From contig CAVUMB010000008.1 in assembly GCA_963742405.1 (NCBI GenBank), positions 82,953 through 146,952 on the forward strand: 64,000 nt of DNA, read 5' to 3'. This document shows, piece after piece, positions 37,004-46,093 of the stretch. The position numbers and the translations under genes were made by a program. Positions within the stretch are counted from its first letter, which is position 1; each line of letters opens with the position of its first letter. Under the pieces are notes generated by a model. That model worked only from the letters and a program-made list of their open reading frames with translations. It was not told the DNA's origin and made no database searches. This DNA comes from JAGVSR01 sp963742405. GTDB taxonomy: Bacteria > Pseudomonadota > Alphaproteobacteria > Rhizobiales > Hyphomicrobiaceae.

Positions 37004-38077
37004 ATGAACCTGCTGCTCCAAGAAATCCGGCGTCAGCCCTTGCTCTGGTTATTGGGTATGGTGCCTGTTGTCTTTGTCGTCCAAAGAGCGAAGCCCGAAG
37101 CCCACACGCTCCTCTTTCTGCTGTCCGTGCTGGCAATCATTCCCCTGGCAGTTCTGCTCAGTCATGCGACCGAATCCGTCGCCGCAAAGACTGGCGATGC
37201 TGCGGGTGGGCTTCTCAATGCCACGTTGGGGAACCTGACCGAGTTGGTGATCGCGCTGACCGCGCTCAGGGCGGGAGAGTACGCACTCGTGAAGGCGTCC
37301 ATCGCAGGGGCGATCGTAACGAACACGCTTTTCATGCTCGGTGCGTCGTTCCTGTTGGGTGGCCTGAAGTACCATTTCCAGGAATACAATCGGGTCAACG
37401 CACGCATTCAAGCAGGGCTGCTGTTCCTCGCCACAGTGGGTCTGCTCGTTCCGTCCGCCATCTCCCACGTCGATTCAGAGGCGCACGCGGCTTTCACGAG
37501 CAAGCTCAGCATTGGCTTATCGGTCCTACTCATTTCTGCCTACGCTCTTGGCCTGCTGTTCTCACTGAAAACACATAAGGAGCTGTTCGCGAATGCAGAC
37601 CATCAGGGTGATCACGAGGACCATTGGCCGCTGCCCATGGCACTCACAGTTCTTGTCGTGGTGACGATTGCCGTCGCATTGACGAGCGAGATCTTTGTCG
37701 AGTCGGTCCAGGAGGCTGCGGTGACGCTCGGTATGACGCCGGCGTTCGTTGGATTCGTGGTCGTCTCGCTCGTCGGTGCTGCCTGCCAGTCTCGCAAGGA
37801 CCGGCTGGACCTGAGCGTGAGCATCGCCCTGGGAAGCGCCTCCCAAATCGCGCTCTTCGTTGCTCCGGTGCTGTTGCTGCTGAGCTATATCATTGGTCCG
37901 ACACCAATGGACCTCCAGTTCTGGCCAGGCGCGATCATCATGATCCTCATCGCAACTATGACTGCATCACTGGTTACGATGAGCGGCCGCTCAGCTTGGT
38001 TCACAGGCGTCCTGACATTGACGGTCTATCTAATCTTCGGATTGACGCTCTACCTGCTTCCGCCCGTTACAACATGA
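37004..38077 (+). CDS. Calcium/cation:proton antiporter (CaCA family, Cax type) with an altered second alpha repeat
   Basis: A 357-residue protein from ATG at 37004 with AAAAGGAAC upstream; about ten membrane segments. The first alpha repeat is normal (GLLNATLGNLTELVIALTAL), carrying the conserved GN-x-x-E. The second repeat reads SLVGAACQSRKDRLDLSVSI then ALGSASQIALF: the region that should supply the second acidic GNxAE/GAAAE-type motif is about nine residues short and has no Glu. The rest fits Cax-type exchangers. The flanking frame is unbroken. Ion exchange may be lost or altered, or a 27-bp piece may be missing from the assembly. Confidence 0.85.
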   Translation: MNLLLQEIRRQPLLWLLGMVPVVFVVQRAKPEAHTLLFLLSVLAIIPLAVLLSHATESVAAKTGDAAGGLLNATLGNLTELVIALTALRAGEYALVKASIAGAIVTNTLFMLGASFLLGGLKYHFQEYNRVNARIQAGLLFLATVGLLVPSAISHVDSEAHAAFTSKLSIGLSVLLISAYALGLLFSLKTHKELFANADHQGDHEDHWPLPMALTVLVVVTIAVALTSEIFVESVQEAAVTLGMTPAFVGFVVVSLVGAACQSRKDRLDLSVSIALGSASQIALFVAPVLLLLSYIIGPTPMDLQFWPGAIIMILIATMTASLVTMSGRSAWFTGVLTLTVYLIFGLTLYLLPPVTT

Positions 38078-38331
38078 GCACACGACTGACCAGGTAATCC
38101 CCGATAAAAAAGCTTAAGAGCCCGTCATGTGAGAGCCCAAATGATCGATCATCCATTGAGGAGATCATGCAGACTTCGACGGCCGGGCAATAAATACTTA
38201 TGGCTTCCCCCGCATCTTGGGGCTTGACGCAAGAAGAGTTTGAAGGACGTCCTTGATCGATTCCGCGGACCTGATTCAGGGTGCGCGGCAACGGCTGGTC
38301 CGGGATTTCAAGGACACACCTCCAAACCCGC

Positions 38332-39180
38332 TCAGAAGACCTCGGGAATGAACCGGAAGTTGAAGTCGTCACTCTCCTTCGGCTTTTCTACCGAGCGTTT
38401 TGGCAGCTTGACCTTGTCTCGCGAGACCTTCTCGTAGGGTATCTTGCTCAGAAGGTGCCGGATGATGTTGAGCCGCGCCCGCTTCTTGTCATCCGAGCGG
38501 GCGACATACCATGGTGCCCAGGCGGTATCGGTGGCGTGGAACATTTCATCCCGCGCATTCGTGTAATCGTCCCAGCGCGTGTATGACTTGATATCCATGG
38601 GCGAGAGCTTCCAAATCTTGCGCCCGTCATCGACACGGGCTTCCAAGCGCCGCGTCTGCTCGTCGGGACTGACCTCGAGCCAGTACTTGAGCAGGATGAT
38701 CCCCGACTCGACCATCGCCTTTTCGACACCCGGAGTGGAATCGAGGAACTTTTTTACCTGCTCATCGGTGCAAAAGCCCATGACGCGTTCGACCCCGGCG
38801 CGATTGTAATAGCTCCGGTCGAAAATTGTGATCTCCCCGGCGGCGGGAAAGTGCTGGATGTAACGTTGAATGTAGAGCTGAGATTTCTCACGCTCGGTGG
38901 GGGCCGGGAGAGCGACCACGCGAAAGATACGCGGGCTCACGCGTTCAGTGATCGCCTTGATGGTTCCCCCCTTGCCGGCACCATCACGGCCCTCGAACAC
39001 GATGCAGACCTTTTTGCCCTCGTGGCGCACCCATTCCTGCAACTTCACGAGTTCGACATGGAGCTTCTTGAGTTCCTTCTCGTACGCCTTTCGTTTCAAA
39101 GGTCCGCCGGCGGCTTCCTCATTTTCCGTCGCCTCAATCACTCGGTCGCCGCCGTTGTCTTTCGCGGTCTTCTTTTTCAT
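38332..39180 (-). CDS. ppk2: Polyphosphate kinase 2
   Basis: A 282-residue class I-like PPK2. The Walker A motif FEGRDGAGKGGTIKAITER (near 65), the lid and base-binding TEREKSQLYIQRYIQHFP, and the Walker B region FDRSYYNRAGVERVMGFC are all visible. It transfers phosphate between polyphosphate and nucleotides. It ends a minus-strand set with an HlyD-type adaptor and a small membrane protein, 37 bp after the adaptor stop. An upstream FixK-like box may control the set. Confidence 0.92.
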   Translation of the reverse strand: MKKKTAKDNGGDRVIEATENEEAAGGPLKRKAYEKELKKLHVELVKLQEWVRHEGKKVCIVFEGRDGAGKGGTIKAITERVSPRIFRVVALPAPTEREKSQLYIQRYIQHFPAAGEITIFDRSYYNRAGVERVMGFCTDEQVKKFLDSTPGVEKAMVESGIILLKYWLEVSPDEQTRRLEARVDDGRKIWKLSPMDIKSYTRWDDYTNARDEMFHATDTAWAPWYVARSDDKKRARLNIIRHLLSKIPYEKVSRDKVKLPKRSVEKPKESDDFNFRFIPEVF

Positions 39181-39217
39181 GTCGTCACCGTTCCAGGTTG
39201 CTGTGAAAAGAGTTGCC

Positions 39218-40453
39218 TCAATGTCCGCCCCCGAAAACCAGGATTTGGAAGGGCATAAAGATCGCCTGGGCTCGGAGGATGATGGCGTGCACCAAAGCCA
39301 CAGTATCCACGATATGCAGATAGGTGCGTCGAAAGAAGTTCGTTTCTGTCTGAATCCGCTCGTGATTGTTGGAATAGGCGTTGACGATGCAGCTCGACCC
39401 CGGCGTGACGTCGTCGAGGCCGCCTTCGTACATCGGCTCGAGGAAGGCGAGGAGCGTGCCGGGCTGGCGAACCTGTGACAGGTCGACGAGCTGCTCTCCA
39501 GCCTTGAATTGACCAGCGGCGATGAAGTCCTGCAGATCGGTGATAACGAGCGGAATGATCACAAGCGGCTTCGAATAGCAAACCGCTTCCGCCGCCATGC
39601 CGACCTTCAACACCTGCGCCTCGATCTGGCCGAAACCGGCGTGGAGCTGGCGCTTTCGGCTGCCAATCGAGGGAATGAGTATGCCGGCTGGACGCATGAA
39701 GGGATTGATGAAATCTCCAACCTTCAGCACGAACTGCTCGATGTTTCCGTCGACGCCAGCGTAGACGACCGTTTTGTCGAGGGCGACCTGCGCTTCATCG
39801 AGGGCGGCCTTGGCGCTGGCCTTTTCCGCCGGCAGAAGTGTCGAAATCCGTGTCTCTGCTGCCTGCAAGGCAGCATCCGCGGCCGCGACTTGTCCTTTGC
39901 GGGCTTCGACGCCCACTTGCAGCTTTTCGATCTCACGTGCGGCGACGACACCCGCATTACGCGCGACGAGTTCCTCTTTGGTGCGCAGTTCGTCGATCGC
40001 CTGCTGCAAAGCTCCCTGCGCCTGCTGGATTTGTCCTTTGGCGGCAGCCACGTCCGACTTCGCCATGACCATGGCGGCATCGACCTCCTCGACGCGGCGC
40101 TTGGCGGTCTCGAGCGCGGCTTCCTGCTTAGAGCTGTCGAGCTTGAAGAGCTTTTGGCCCTGCGTCACTCGATCGGTCACATTGACGTAGATCTCCGAGA
40201 CGCGGCCCGCTGTATCGGGAAGAATCGGCACTGTGCGAAAAAATGAAACGACGTTCGTCGTGGCCGGGTGGTTGTAGAAAACAACGGTGATCAACAGCAC
40301 CGTCAGCATGATGCAAGCGGTAATGCCCCAGCGGAGTTCGTACCAAACCGAATAGAGGGTGATTTCACGGCCCCACTCCTTACCCTGGTAAAAGCGGCGG
40401 TAAAGGTAATCGGGCAGGATCGTGAGTAGCGAACAGAGGGTCAGCTCAAGCAT
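39218..40453 (-). CDS. HlyD/EmrA-type membrane fusion (adaptor) protein
   Basis: A 411-residue protein with one N-terminal TM segment (GITACIMLTVLLITVVFYN), a biotinyl-lipoyl-like strand (ILPDTAGRVSEIYVNVTDRV), a long Ala/Glu-rich coiled coil (about 120-230) and the returning barrel half (DKTVVYAGVDGNIEQFVLKV). Adaptors of this type bridge an inner-membrane pump and the outer membrane. The partner here is a small membrane protein encoded 3 bp upstream, the same pairing as E. coli yibH-yibI; no large pump gene is nearby. Confidence 0.85.
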   Translation of the reverse strand: MLELTLCSLLTILPDYLYRRFYQGKEWGREITLYSVWYELRWGITACIMLTVLLITVVFYNHPATTNVVSFFRTVPILPDTAGRVSEIYVNVTDRVTQGQKLFKLDSSKQEAALETAKRRVEEVDAAMVMAKSDVAAAKGQIQQAQGALQQAIDELRTKEELVARNAGVVAAREIEKLQVGVEARKGQVAAADAALQAAETRISTLLPAEKASAKAALDEAQVALDKTVVYAGVDGNIEQFVLKVGDFINPFMRPAGILIPSIGSRKRQLHAGFGQIEAQVLKVGMAAEAVCYSKPLVIIPLVITDLQDFIAAGQFKAGEQLVDLSQVRQPGTLLAFLEPMYEGGLDDVTPGSSCIVNAYSNNHERIQTETNFFRRTYLHIVDTVALVHAIILRAQAIFMPFQILVFGGGH

Positions 40454-40456
40454 GGA

Positions 40457-40895
40457 TCAGGTTCCCTGTGGCCGAGCGGCGGCCGATGGTGGGACTCGGC
40501 GAGTTTCGCTACCGGAAGTCCGGGCTGCACACTCGTCCTCCGGCGGCGGCTCAACGCCCGACATTTTTTCCAATGAGGTTGCCATGCGCTTCCACGGCCC
40601 GACAAAGTCGGGCAGATCGACGAGAGCGAGGAGCAAGCCCGCGACCCAGAACGCATGCACGTGCGTGAACAGCGACAGGAGCCCGAGGACGGCCACCACC
40701 TCGAACTGCATTTTCTTGTGACCGAGGCGTTCGGGAAGCGAATGGAGCGTGAAGAACAGAATTCCGAGTCCGACGATGGCAGCAATCACGACAGATCGTC
40801 GTGATCACGTAAAGCGGATCACCCTCGTGCGGCCCACTGATGAACCACGGCATATGCTCCAGCGCGGCTGGATGCTGACCTTCGGTCATCGTCAC
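40457..40895 (-). CDS. Small inner-membrane protein paired with the HlyD-type adaptor, one frameshift
   Basis: The start (MTEGQHPAALEHMPWFISGP, from 40895 or 40889) is in one frame. The rest, VIAAIVGLGILFFTLHSLPE onward with two further hydrophobic stretches, is in another, so an indel lies near 40795. About 140 residues when joined. The position next to an HlyD adaptor suggests a YibI/DUF3302-like partner. The C-terminal 35 residues are polar and Pro-rich. Confidence 0.65.
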
Positions 40896-41002
40896 CCCAT
40901 CACAAATTAGAAAAATCGTTCGGCTTCGTGGCCAGCAGATCGCTATCTGCCAACCCGATATCGCCCCTGTTGCACGAGTAGATCCTGGAAGTCGAGCGAA
41001 CC

Positions 41003-41016
41003 TTGATCTGAGTCAC
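41003..41016 (-). promoter_or_regulatory. FixK/FNR-like box upstream of the small-membrane-protein/HlyD/ppk2 operon
   Basis: TTGATCTGAGTCAC matches TTGA-N6-TCAA at seven of eight fixed positions. It lies about 110 bp before the first start of the minus-strand operon. The distance and spacing match the box upstream of the DUF3141 operon. Confidence 0.5.
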
Positions 41017-41143
41017 ATTTCAGAGGAAGAATCACGCGTCGCGCCAGAGGCGGCTACTAAGCTAAGCGCCAACAACGAGAGGAAGTACGTGTAGCCAGCA
41101 GATGGGACTTTTCCGCGCCACCCGACGCGCCTCATCCGCCTAT

Positions 41144-41833
41144 TCACAGAGGCTGGGCGGTCTCAGGCCTTGGATTGTCGCGCAGCAGACAGACGCTGAT
41201 CGCGAAGACCCACAACGGAAGGACAATGAGGCCCCAGCCCAGCAGGCCACCGCCAAAGAGCAGCACGGCAGCGAGCGCATAACCCAAATACGCCAACCAT
41301 TGCGGCGCAAAGCTCGCGTAGATCACTACGGTGGACGTCGAGAACATGAACACCGCCGCCATCTTCACGGCGTAGACGTTCATGATTCCGTAGACGAAGG
41401 CCCTGGCCAGCGGAAACATCGCTGAGTTCGACAATGCGTCAGGAAATGCCTGTGATGTCAGGATTATCGCGCCGATCAGAGCGGACGCAACGAACAGCAT
41501 GGCCAGGAACAGAAGTGCGCTACCAAAAAATACGGTCGCAAAGAATCTATCTTCCTCCGCACCGAGGCGGTCGCGGAGTGCACCCAGAAACCAGAGGAAT
41601 GCGATGCCTGCAAAGGGCACGAGATTAATCGCGAGAGCAACCTTCTGCGCATGCGCCTGAAGCCAGAGGCCGGGCTCCAACGGATCGGCCGGGACGGACA
41701 GCCGGAAGAGCCAGAGGATCAAAATCGTCAGAATAGAAAACACGATGCCCGCAATGGCGGCCGCTCGCGGCGTCTTTAGCGTCGGGCGAGTCAACGCCCG
41801 TGATTGCGTTGCGGACTGGGCTTCGTGGTGCAT
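41144..41833 (-). CDS. Multi-TM membrane protein, unknown function
   Basis: A 229-residue protein with about six hydrophobic segments: AAAIAGIVFSILTILILWLF, LAINLVPFAGIAFLWFLGAL, FFGSALLFLAMLFVASALIG and three more up to the end. The RDRLG turn after the second segment is typical of a family of small uncharacterised actinobacterial and alphaproteobacterial membrane proteins. It follows the DUF2254 gene by 3 bp, so they are co-transcribed. No substrate or enzyme motif is visible. Confidence 0.7.
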   Translation of the reverse strand: MHHEAQSATQSRALTRPTLKTPRAAAIAGIVFSILTILILWLFRLSVPADPLEPGLWLQAHAQKVALAINLVPFAGIAFLWFLGALRDRLGAEEDRFFATVFFGSALLFLAMLFVASALIGAIILTSQAFPDALSNSAMFPLARAFVYGIMNVYAVKMAAVFMFSTSTVVIYASFAPQWLAYLGYALAAVLLFGGGLLGWGLIVLPLWVFAISVCLLRDNPRPETAQPL

Positions 41834-41836
41834 GGA

Positions 41837-43131
41837 TTACGTCCCCATTTCTCGAGTGCCCGAAGATCCGCCGAGACCTTGCATGTCCGGTATGCGAGCC
41901 ATCGCCCGATCCTCGGCGAGCGGATACTGACGATCGATGCCTTGATCGAGCAGGTCCAGCTCACGCCGCAAGGCCGGGCGGCGCCACTCAGGCAGCGTTT
42001 CCAGAAGATTCAGGATCATCGCCCGCAGGCGCCGGGCCACTTGGAAGTTCTCGGTTCCGTAGAGCCGGATCTCGCTGCAAGACAGCTCGACGAAATCCTC
42101 CCAGTTTGGAGTGGGCGAGACGACCCGCAGCCGCCCGGCCGCATCTGCTGATCTGGTCGTCATGCAAATGGCGGCGGCCCACCATGCGCAAGCAGTCGAT
42201 GGAGTTGGTCGATCGCAAGAACCGCAGTCGTCGGGTCATTGATGGCTTTGGACAGGGCCTTGATGGCGATATCGACGATCACGCGGAACGCAAATGTGGC
42301 ATCCTGCTCCAATGTGCGCTCGCGCCCGAACGCGACCGCATCCCGCAATGAGCCTTCGTCCACATTGTCGCTGGACCCGTGAATCTTGAACAGGGGATCT
42401 CCGGTCGCGACGAAATCACCGACGCGAGGAACCAATGCGACGACAGCGCCGATCCTTTGCGCTTCGATCACCAGCATTTGGATGTTCACCGCTAGAATGA
42501 TCGCCGATGCACCGTCGTGAGCGACGATACGATGAGCCGGTTCGAGTTTCGGCGCATGAAGCTGCCCGGTGTCAGTCTCCTTGATGGGGTTGGGATACAC
42601 GCTCTCAATGACCGCCTTTCCCTGCTCTCCAACAAGCCAGACGATGCTAACGGGCCGTAGCAGCCGCGCGGAATAGTCGATCAGATGGAGGAAGGCGGCG
42701 AGCGAAGAGAGCCCCAGCCCCGCGGAGATCCAGATGAGAAGACGGGGCGCTGTGGAATCGGGTCGCGAGACCGCGCCAATGGCGAAGAGCATCGTGAATA
42801 CGAATAGGCCCACGGTTCCCCGAATGACATTGTCGCGCAATAGCGTAGTGGCAATGACCCGCGGGCTTAGCTGTCCGCTTGCGACCTGAATTGCGACCAG
42901 CATCGACCCGAACGTGAACACCAGAAATGAAAGTGTCAGCGTGATGATGGTCTGCATCGCCGCCGTGGTTCCGGCCTCAGTCAATGGCCATATGGGAACC
43001 CAGTTCAATCGGCTGTCGACGGCAATCGCGACACGTAACGCAATCTGCTCCAGAAGCATTGCAATGAACGGAACGACCCACAGCGAAGATCGGACATAGC
43101 TGCGGATGGCGTACCAGCGGTTCCAGGTCAT
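41837..43131 (-). CDS. DUF2254 membrane protein, one frameshift
   Basis: From ATG at 43131: four hydrophobic segments in the first 160 residues (TIITLTLSFLVFTFGSMLVA is the second), then a soluble domain with SPRVIATTLLRDNVIRGTVG, DAVAFGRERTLEQDATFAFR and SKAINDPTTAVLAIDQLHRL. The frame stops at 42160, but the overlapping frame to 41837 continues with AGRLRVVSPTPNWEDFVELS, which in intact homologues follows directly. One indel near 42163 splits an otherwise normal 430-residue DUF2254 protein. Its function is not known. Confidence 0.82.
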
Positions 43132-43167
43132 TGCGTCGCCTCCGGAAGCCTCATCAGGCCTCCGCTT

Positions 43168-43818
43168 CTAAAGCTGCATTTCACACAAATCGTCTGAGAT
43201 CACTAACTCCGCTTCCGTGGCGGAGATCACCTCGTCAACGGACACGCCAGGAGCGATTTCGGCAAGAACGGCCCTGCCGCCGGCAAAGCGGATCAGCGCA
43301 AGTTCCGTCACCACGCAGTCGACAGGCCGCACCGATGTGATCGGCAGCGTGCAGGCTTCTACAATTTTCGACTGGCCCTTGGCTGTGTGCTGCATGGCGA
43401 CGATGACCCGCTTGGCGCCCGTCGCCAGATCCATTGCCCCGCCCATGCCGGGTACCATCTTGCCGGGAATCATCCAGTTCGCGAGATGCCCGCTTTGGTC
43501 GACCTGCAATCCGCCGAGCACCGTGATGTCGACATGGCCGCCGCGCATGAAGCCAAACGAGATTGCGCTATCAAACGTCGAAGCACCCGGCAGAGCGGTG
43601 ACGGGCCGCCCGCCGGCATCCGTCAATGTCGGGTGCGCCATGCCCTCTGCCGGGATAGCCCCCGTTCCAATCAGCCCGTTCTCCGAGTGAAAGAACACAT
43701 GAATATCCGGCGGTGCGTGTCCGGCGACGAGCGTGGGAATGCCAATGCCGAGGTTGACGAGCATGCCGGATTTCAGTTCGCGCGCGATGCGCTTCGCAAT
43801 GACCGTCTGCGCGTCCAT
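43168..43818 (-). CDS. atoA: Acetate/3-oxoacid CoA-transferase, beta subunit
   Basis: A 216-residue protein closely similar to E. coli AtoA: VNLGIGIPTLVA near residue 22, the active-site Glu in FHSENGLIG near 45, GGHVDITVLGGLQVD and PGKMVPGMGGAMDLATGAK. It swaps CoA between acyl-CoA and acetate or acetoacetate. It lies 5 bp downstream of atoD in the long minus-strand operon. Confidence 0.9.
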   Translation of the reverse strand: MDAQTVIAKRIARELKSGMLVNLGIGIPTLVAGHAPPDIHVFFHSENGLIGTGAIPAEGMAHPTLTDAGGRPVTALPGASTFDSAISFGFMRGGHVDITVLGGLQVDQSGHLANWMIPGKMVPGMGGAMDLATGAKRVIVAMQHTAKGQSKIVEACTLPITSVRPVDCVVTELALIRFAGGRAVLAEIAPGVSVDEVISATEAELVISDDLCEMQL

Positions 43819-43823
43819 GGGGC

Positions 43824-44474
43824 CTATCCGTTGGCGACGATGTAGTCGACGAGAGGGGCCGGTGTCACGACATGGTCGGGGGCGATGACGCCGACAGGAA
43901 CAATGTGTTCGGCCGTCGCGATGACGGTCTCGCCGGCCATCGCCACGATGGGGTTGTAGTTCCTGGCCGTGAGCGCATACGCGAGGTTCCCGAGGTAGTC
44001 GGCGAGGAACGCATGCACGAGCGCGAAGTCCGCCTTCAGGGCCGTCTCGAGGAGATACGGCGTGCCGCCCACATCGATCTTTTGTTTGCCCTCTTCGACG
44101 AGCGTGCCGACACCCGTGGGCGTGAGGATGCCGCCGAGCCCATATCCGCCGGCGCGAATGCGTTCGATGAGCGTTCCCTGCGGTACGAGTTCGACAGATA
44201 TCTCATTGGCCATCATCTGCCGCTGCGTCTCCGGATTTGTCCCGATATGGCTGACAATGATGTGGCGCACGCACTTCGCGTCGACCAATTTACCGACTCC
44301 GACACCCGGGCGCGCCGTATCGTTGGCGATCAGCGTGAGGTCGCGCTTCTTCTGCCGAACAATTTCGTCCATTAGACGCTCGGGCGTTCCCACGGAGAGG
44401 AAGCCGCCGACGACAATGCGAGCGCCATCGGGAATCATGGCCACGGCGTCGGCGAGCGGAACCGTCTTCATCAA
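43824..44474 (-). CDS. atoD: Acetate/3-oxoacid CoA-transferase, alpha subunit
   Basis: A 216-residue protein with strong AtoD features: IVVGGFLSVGTPERLMDEIV, LTLIANDTARPGVGVGKLV, SHIGTNPETQRQMM and AGGYGLGGILTPTGVGTLVE. It forms the hetero-oligomer with the beta subunit encoded next. It follows scpB by 15 bp. The exact acyl donor is not fixed by sequence. Confidence 0.9.
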   Translation of the reverse strand: MMKTVPLADAVAMIPDGARIVVGGFLSVGTPERLMDEIVRQKKRDLTLIANDTARPGVGVGKLVDAKCVRHIIVSHIGTNPETQRQMMANEISVELVPQGTLIERIRAGGYGLGGILTPTGVGTLVEEGKQKIDVGGTPYLLETALKADFALVHAFLADYLGNLAYALTARNYNPIVAMAGETVIATAEHIVPVGVIAPDHVVTPAPLVDYIVANG

Positions 44475-44489
44475 TTTCTCCCGACCGGC

Positions 44490-45290
44490 TCAGCGGCCGG
44501 AAAACCGCGGCTTGCGCTTCTGTTTGAAGGCGCGGAGACCTTCCTCGTAATCCTCGCTCTCCCACACGATGCGGCGTAGCCCTTGCACGCGCTCGAAGCG
44601 GCGCGGGCTCATGGGATGCGCGCCTGCGAGCATGCGCAGCTGCTCCTTCATCACCGAAATCGACAGCGGCGCGTTCTGCGCGATGGTGTCCGCAATCGCC
44701 TGTGTGAAAGGCTCTAGATCCTCTGAGGGGACCAAGTGATTGATGATCGCAAGGCTCTCGGCGCGCTGTGCCGAGATCGGCTTGGCCGTAAAGACCATCT
44801 CCTTCACGATCCGCATCGGACACGCGTTCATAAACGTCAGCATGCCGGAAACATTGTAGGGGACGCCAAGCTTCGCCGGGGTCACCGCGAAGGTGGCACT
44901 CGGCGCGGCAATGATCAGGTCGCACGCGAAGACAACTTCGCACGCGCCGCCCCACACACCGCCCTCGATCGCGGCGATGACCGGAGCTGGGCACTCCTCT
45001 ATGGCACGAACGAGTTCACGCAATGGATCGTCCCAGCCGAGGGGGTCGCGGCCACCAGCTGGGAGTTCATTCACGTCATGGCCCGAGGACCACACTTTCA
45101 CTCCGGGCCGCGCCCGCAGAATGACCACCCTAATGTCAGCGGCCTCAAACGCTTCGAATGCTGCGATGACGGCCTCGATGAGGCCATGCGAGAGCGCATT
45201 CCGCCTCTCCGGACTGTCGAGGACAATGATGCCGATCTGGCCATCGATTTTTGTGAAAATCAGTGGCTTGGCAGTCTGGATATCGTCCAT
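44490..45290 (-). CDS. scpB: Methylmalonyl-CoA decarboxylase-like crotonase
   Basis: A 266-residue crotonase-fold protein. It resembles E. coli ScpB along its length: SGHDVNELPAGGRDPLGWDD, EGGVWGGACEVVFACDLIIA, TPAKLGVPYNVSG and ERVQGLRRIVWESEDYEEG. ScpB removes CO2 from methylmalonyl-CoA to give propionyl-CoA. No methylmalonyl-CoA mutase gene is in the window. The gene sits between fabI and atoD, 20 bp after fabI. Confidence 0.83.
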   Translation of the reverse strand: MDDIQTAKPLIFTKIDGQIGIIVLDSPERRNALSHGLIEAVIAAFEAFEAADIRVVILRARPGVKVWSSGHDVNELPAGGRDPLGWDDPLRELVRAIEECPAPVIAAIEGGVWGGACEVVFACDLIIAAPSATFAVTPAKLGVPYNVSGMLTFMNACPMRIVKEMVFTAKPISAQRAESLAIINHLVPSEDLEPFTQAIADTIAQNAPLSISVMKEQLRMLAGAHPMSPRRFERVQGLRRIVWESEDYEEGLRAFKQKRKPRFSGR

Positions 45291-45310
45291 GGTGTGTCCT
45301 CGGCGTGGGG

Positions 45311-46093
45311 TCAGTCAATAATGTGGTAGCCGCCGTCCACGTAGATCGTGTCGCCGGTGATGAGCTTCGCCCCGTCAAGAGCGAGAAACGCAACCGCGAT
45401 GCCGACATCATCGATCGAAACGAGATTCCGAGCCGGCGCCTTCGACTCGGCCTTCATCAAAAGCTTATCAAATTCACTAATGCCGGAGGCCGCTCGCGTC
45501 TTCAGCGGGCCCGGTGAAATCGCATGTGCGCGAATGCCCTTGGGGCCAAGCTCGGCAGCGATATACCGCGTCGCGCATTCAAGCGCCGCCTTCACAGGCC
45601 CCATCATGTTGTAGTTCTCGACGACCATCTGCGAGCCGTAATACGTCATCGTGAAAAGCGTACCGCCATCCTTCATTAGAGGCTCGGCCAATTTCGCCAT
45701 CCGGATAAACGACCAGCACGAGAGCTCCATCGCCATCAGGAATCCGTCCTTGGAGCAATCGACGACACGACCCTGCAAGTCCGCCTTCGGTGCGAACGCG
45801 ATCGAATGGAGGACGATGTCGAGCTTGCCCCATTTTTTTTCGATGGCCTCGAACACGGCTTCGAGTTCGCCGGGGTGCTCGACATCCATCGGCATGTAGA
45901 TCGATGGCTTCACCTCCCCAATAATTGGATCGACGAAGCGCTTCGTCTTTTCGCTGCGATAAGTAATTGCGAGATCAGCGCCAAGTGCACTGAAGGCCTT
46001 GGCGCATCCCCACGCGATCGACTGATCGTTGGCAATCCCGGTGACCAGCGCCTTCTTGCCCTTGAGCAGCTTGAACTTGGCGGGATCCATCAT
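45311..46093 (-). CDS. fabI: Enoyl-ACP reductase FabI
   Basis: About 260 residues from ATG at 46093 (or 46090). It has the FabI NAD site LVTGIANDQSIAWGCAKAF, the SIAFAPK region, the catalytic Tyr/Lys segment (TYYGSQMVVENYNMMGPVKA) and SGPLKTRAASGI-type loop (here ISPGPLKTRAASGI). It reduces trans-2-enoyl-ACP in fatty-acid synthesis. Being in an acyl-phosphate operon suggests a condition-specific copy, possibly beside a housekeeping fabI elsewhere. Its ATG overlaps the ackA stop. Confidence 0.9.
   Translation of the reverse strand: MMDPAKFKLLKGKKALVTGIANDQSIAWGCAKAFSALGADLAITYRSEKTKRFVDPIIGEVKPSIYMPMDVEHPGELEAVFEAIEKKWGKLDIVLHSIAFAPKADLQGRVVDCSKDGFLMAMELSCWSFIRMAKLAEPLMKDGGTLFTMTYYGSQMVVENYNMMGPVKAALECATRYIAAELGPKGIRAHAISPGPLKTRAASGISEFDKLLMKAESKAPARNLVSIDDVGIAVAFLALDGAKLITGDTIYVDGGYHIID

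Noticed and set aside
44290..44994. 234-residue minus-strand frame across atoD and scpB
   Set aside because: It is a shadow frame over two well-conserved genes and has Arg-rich composition.
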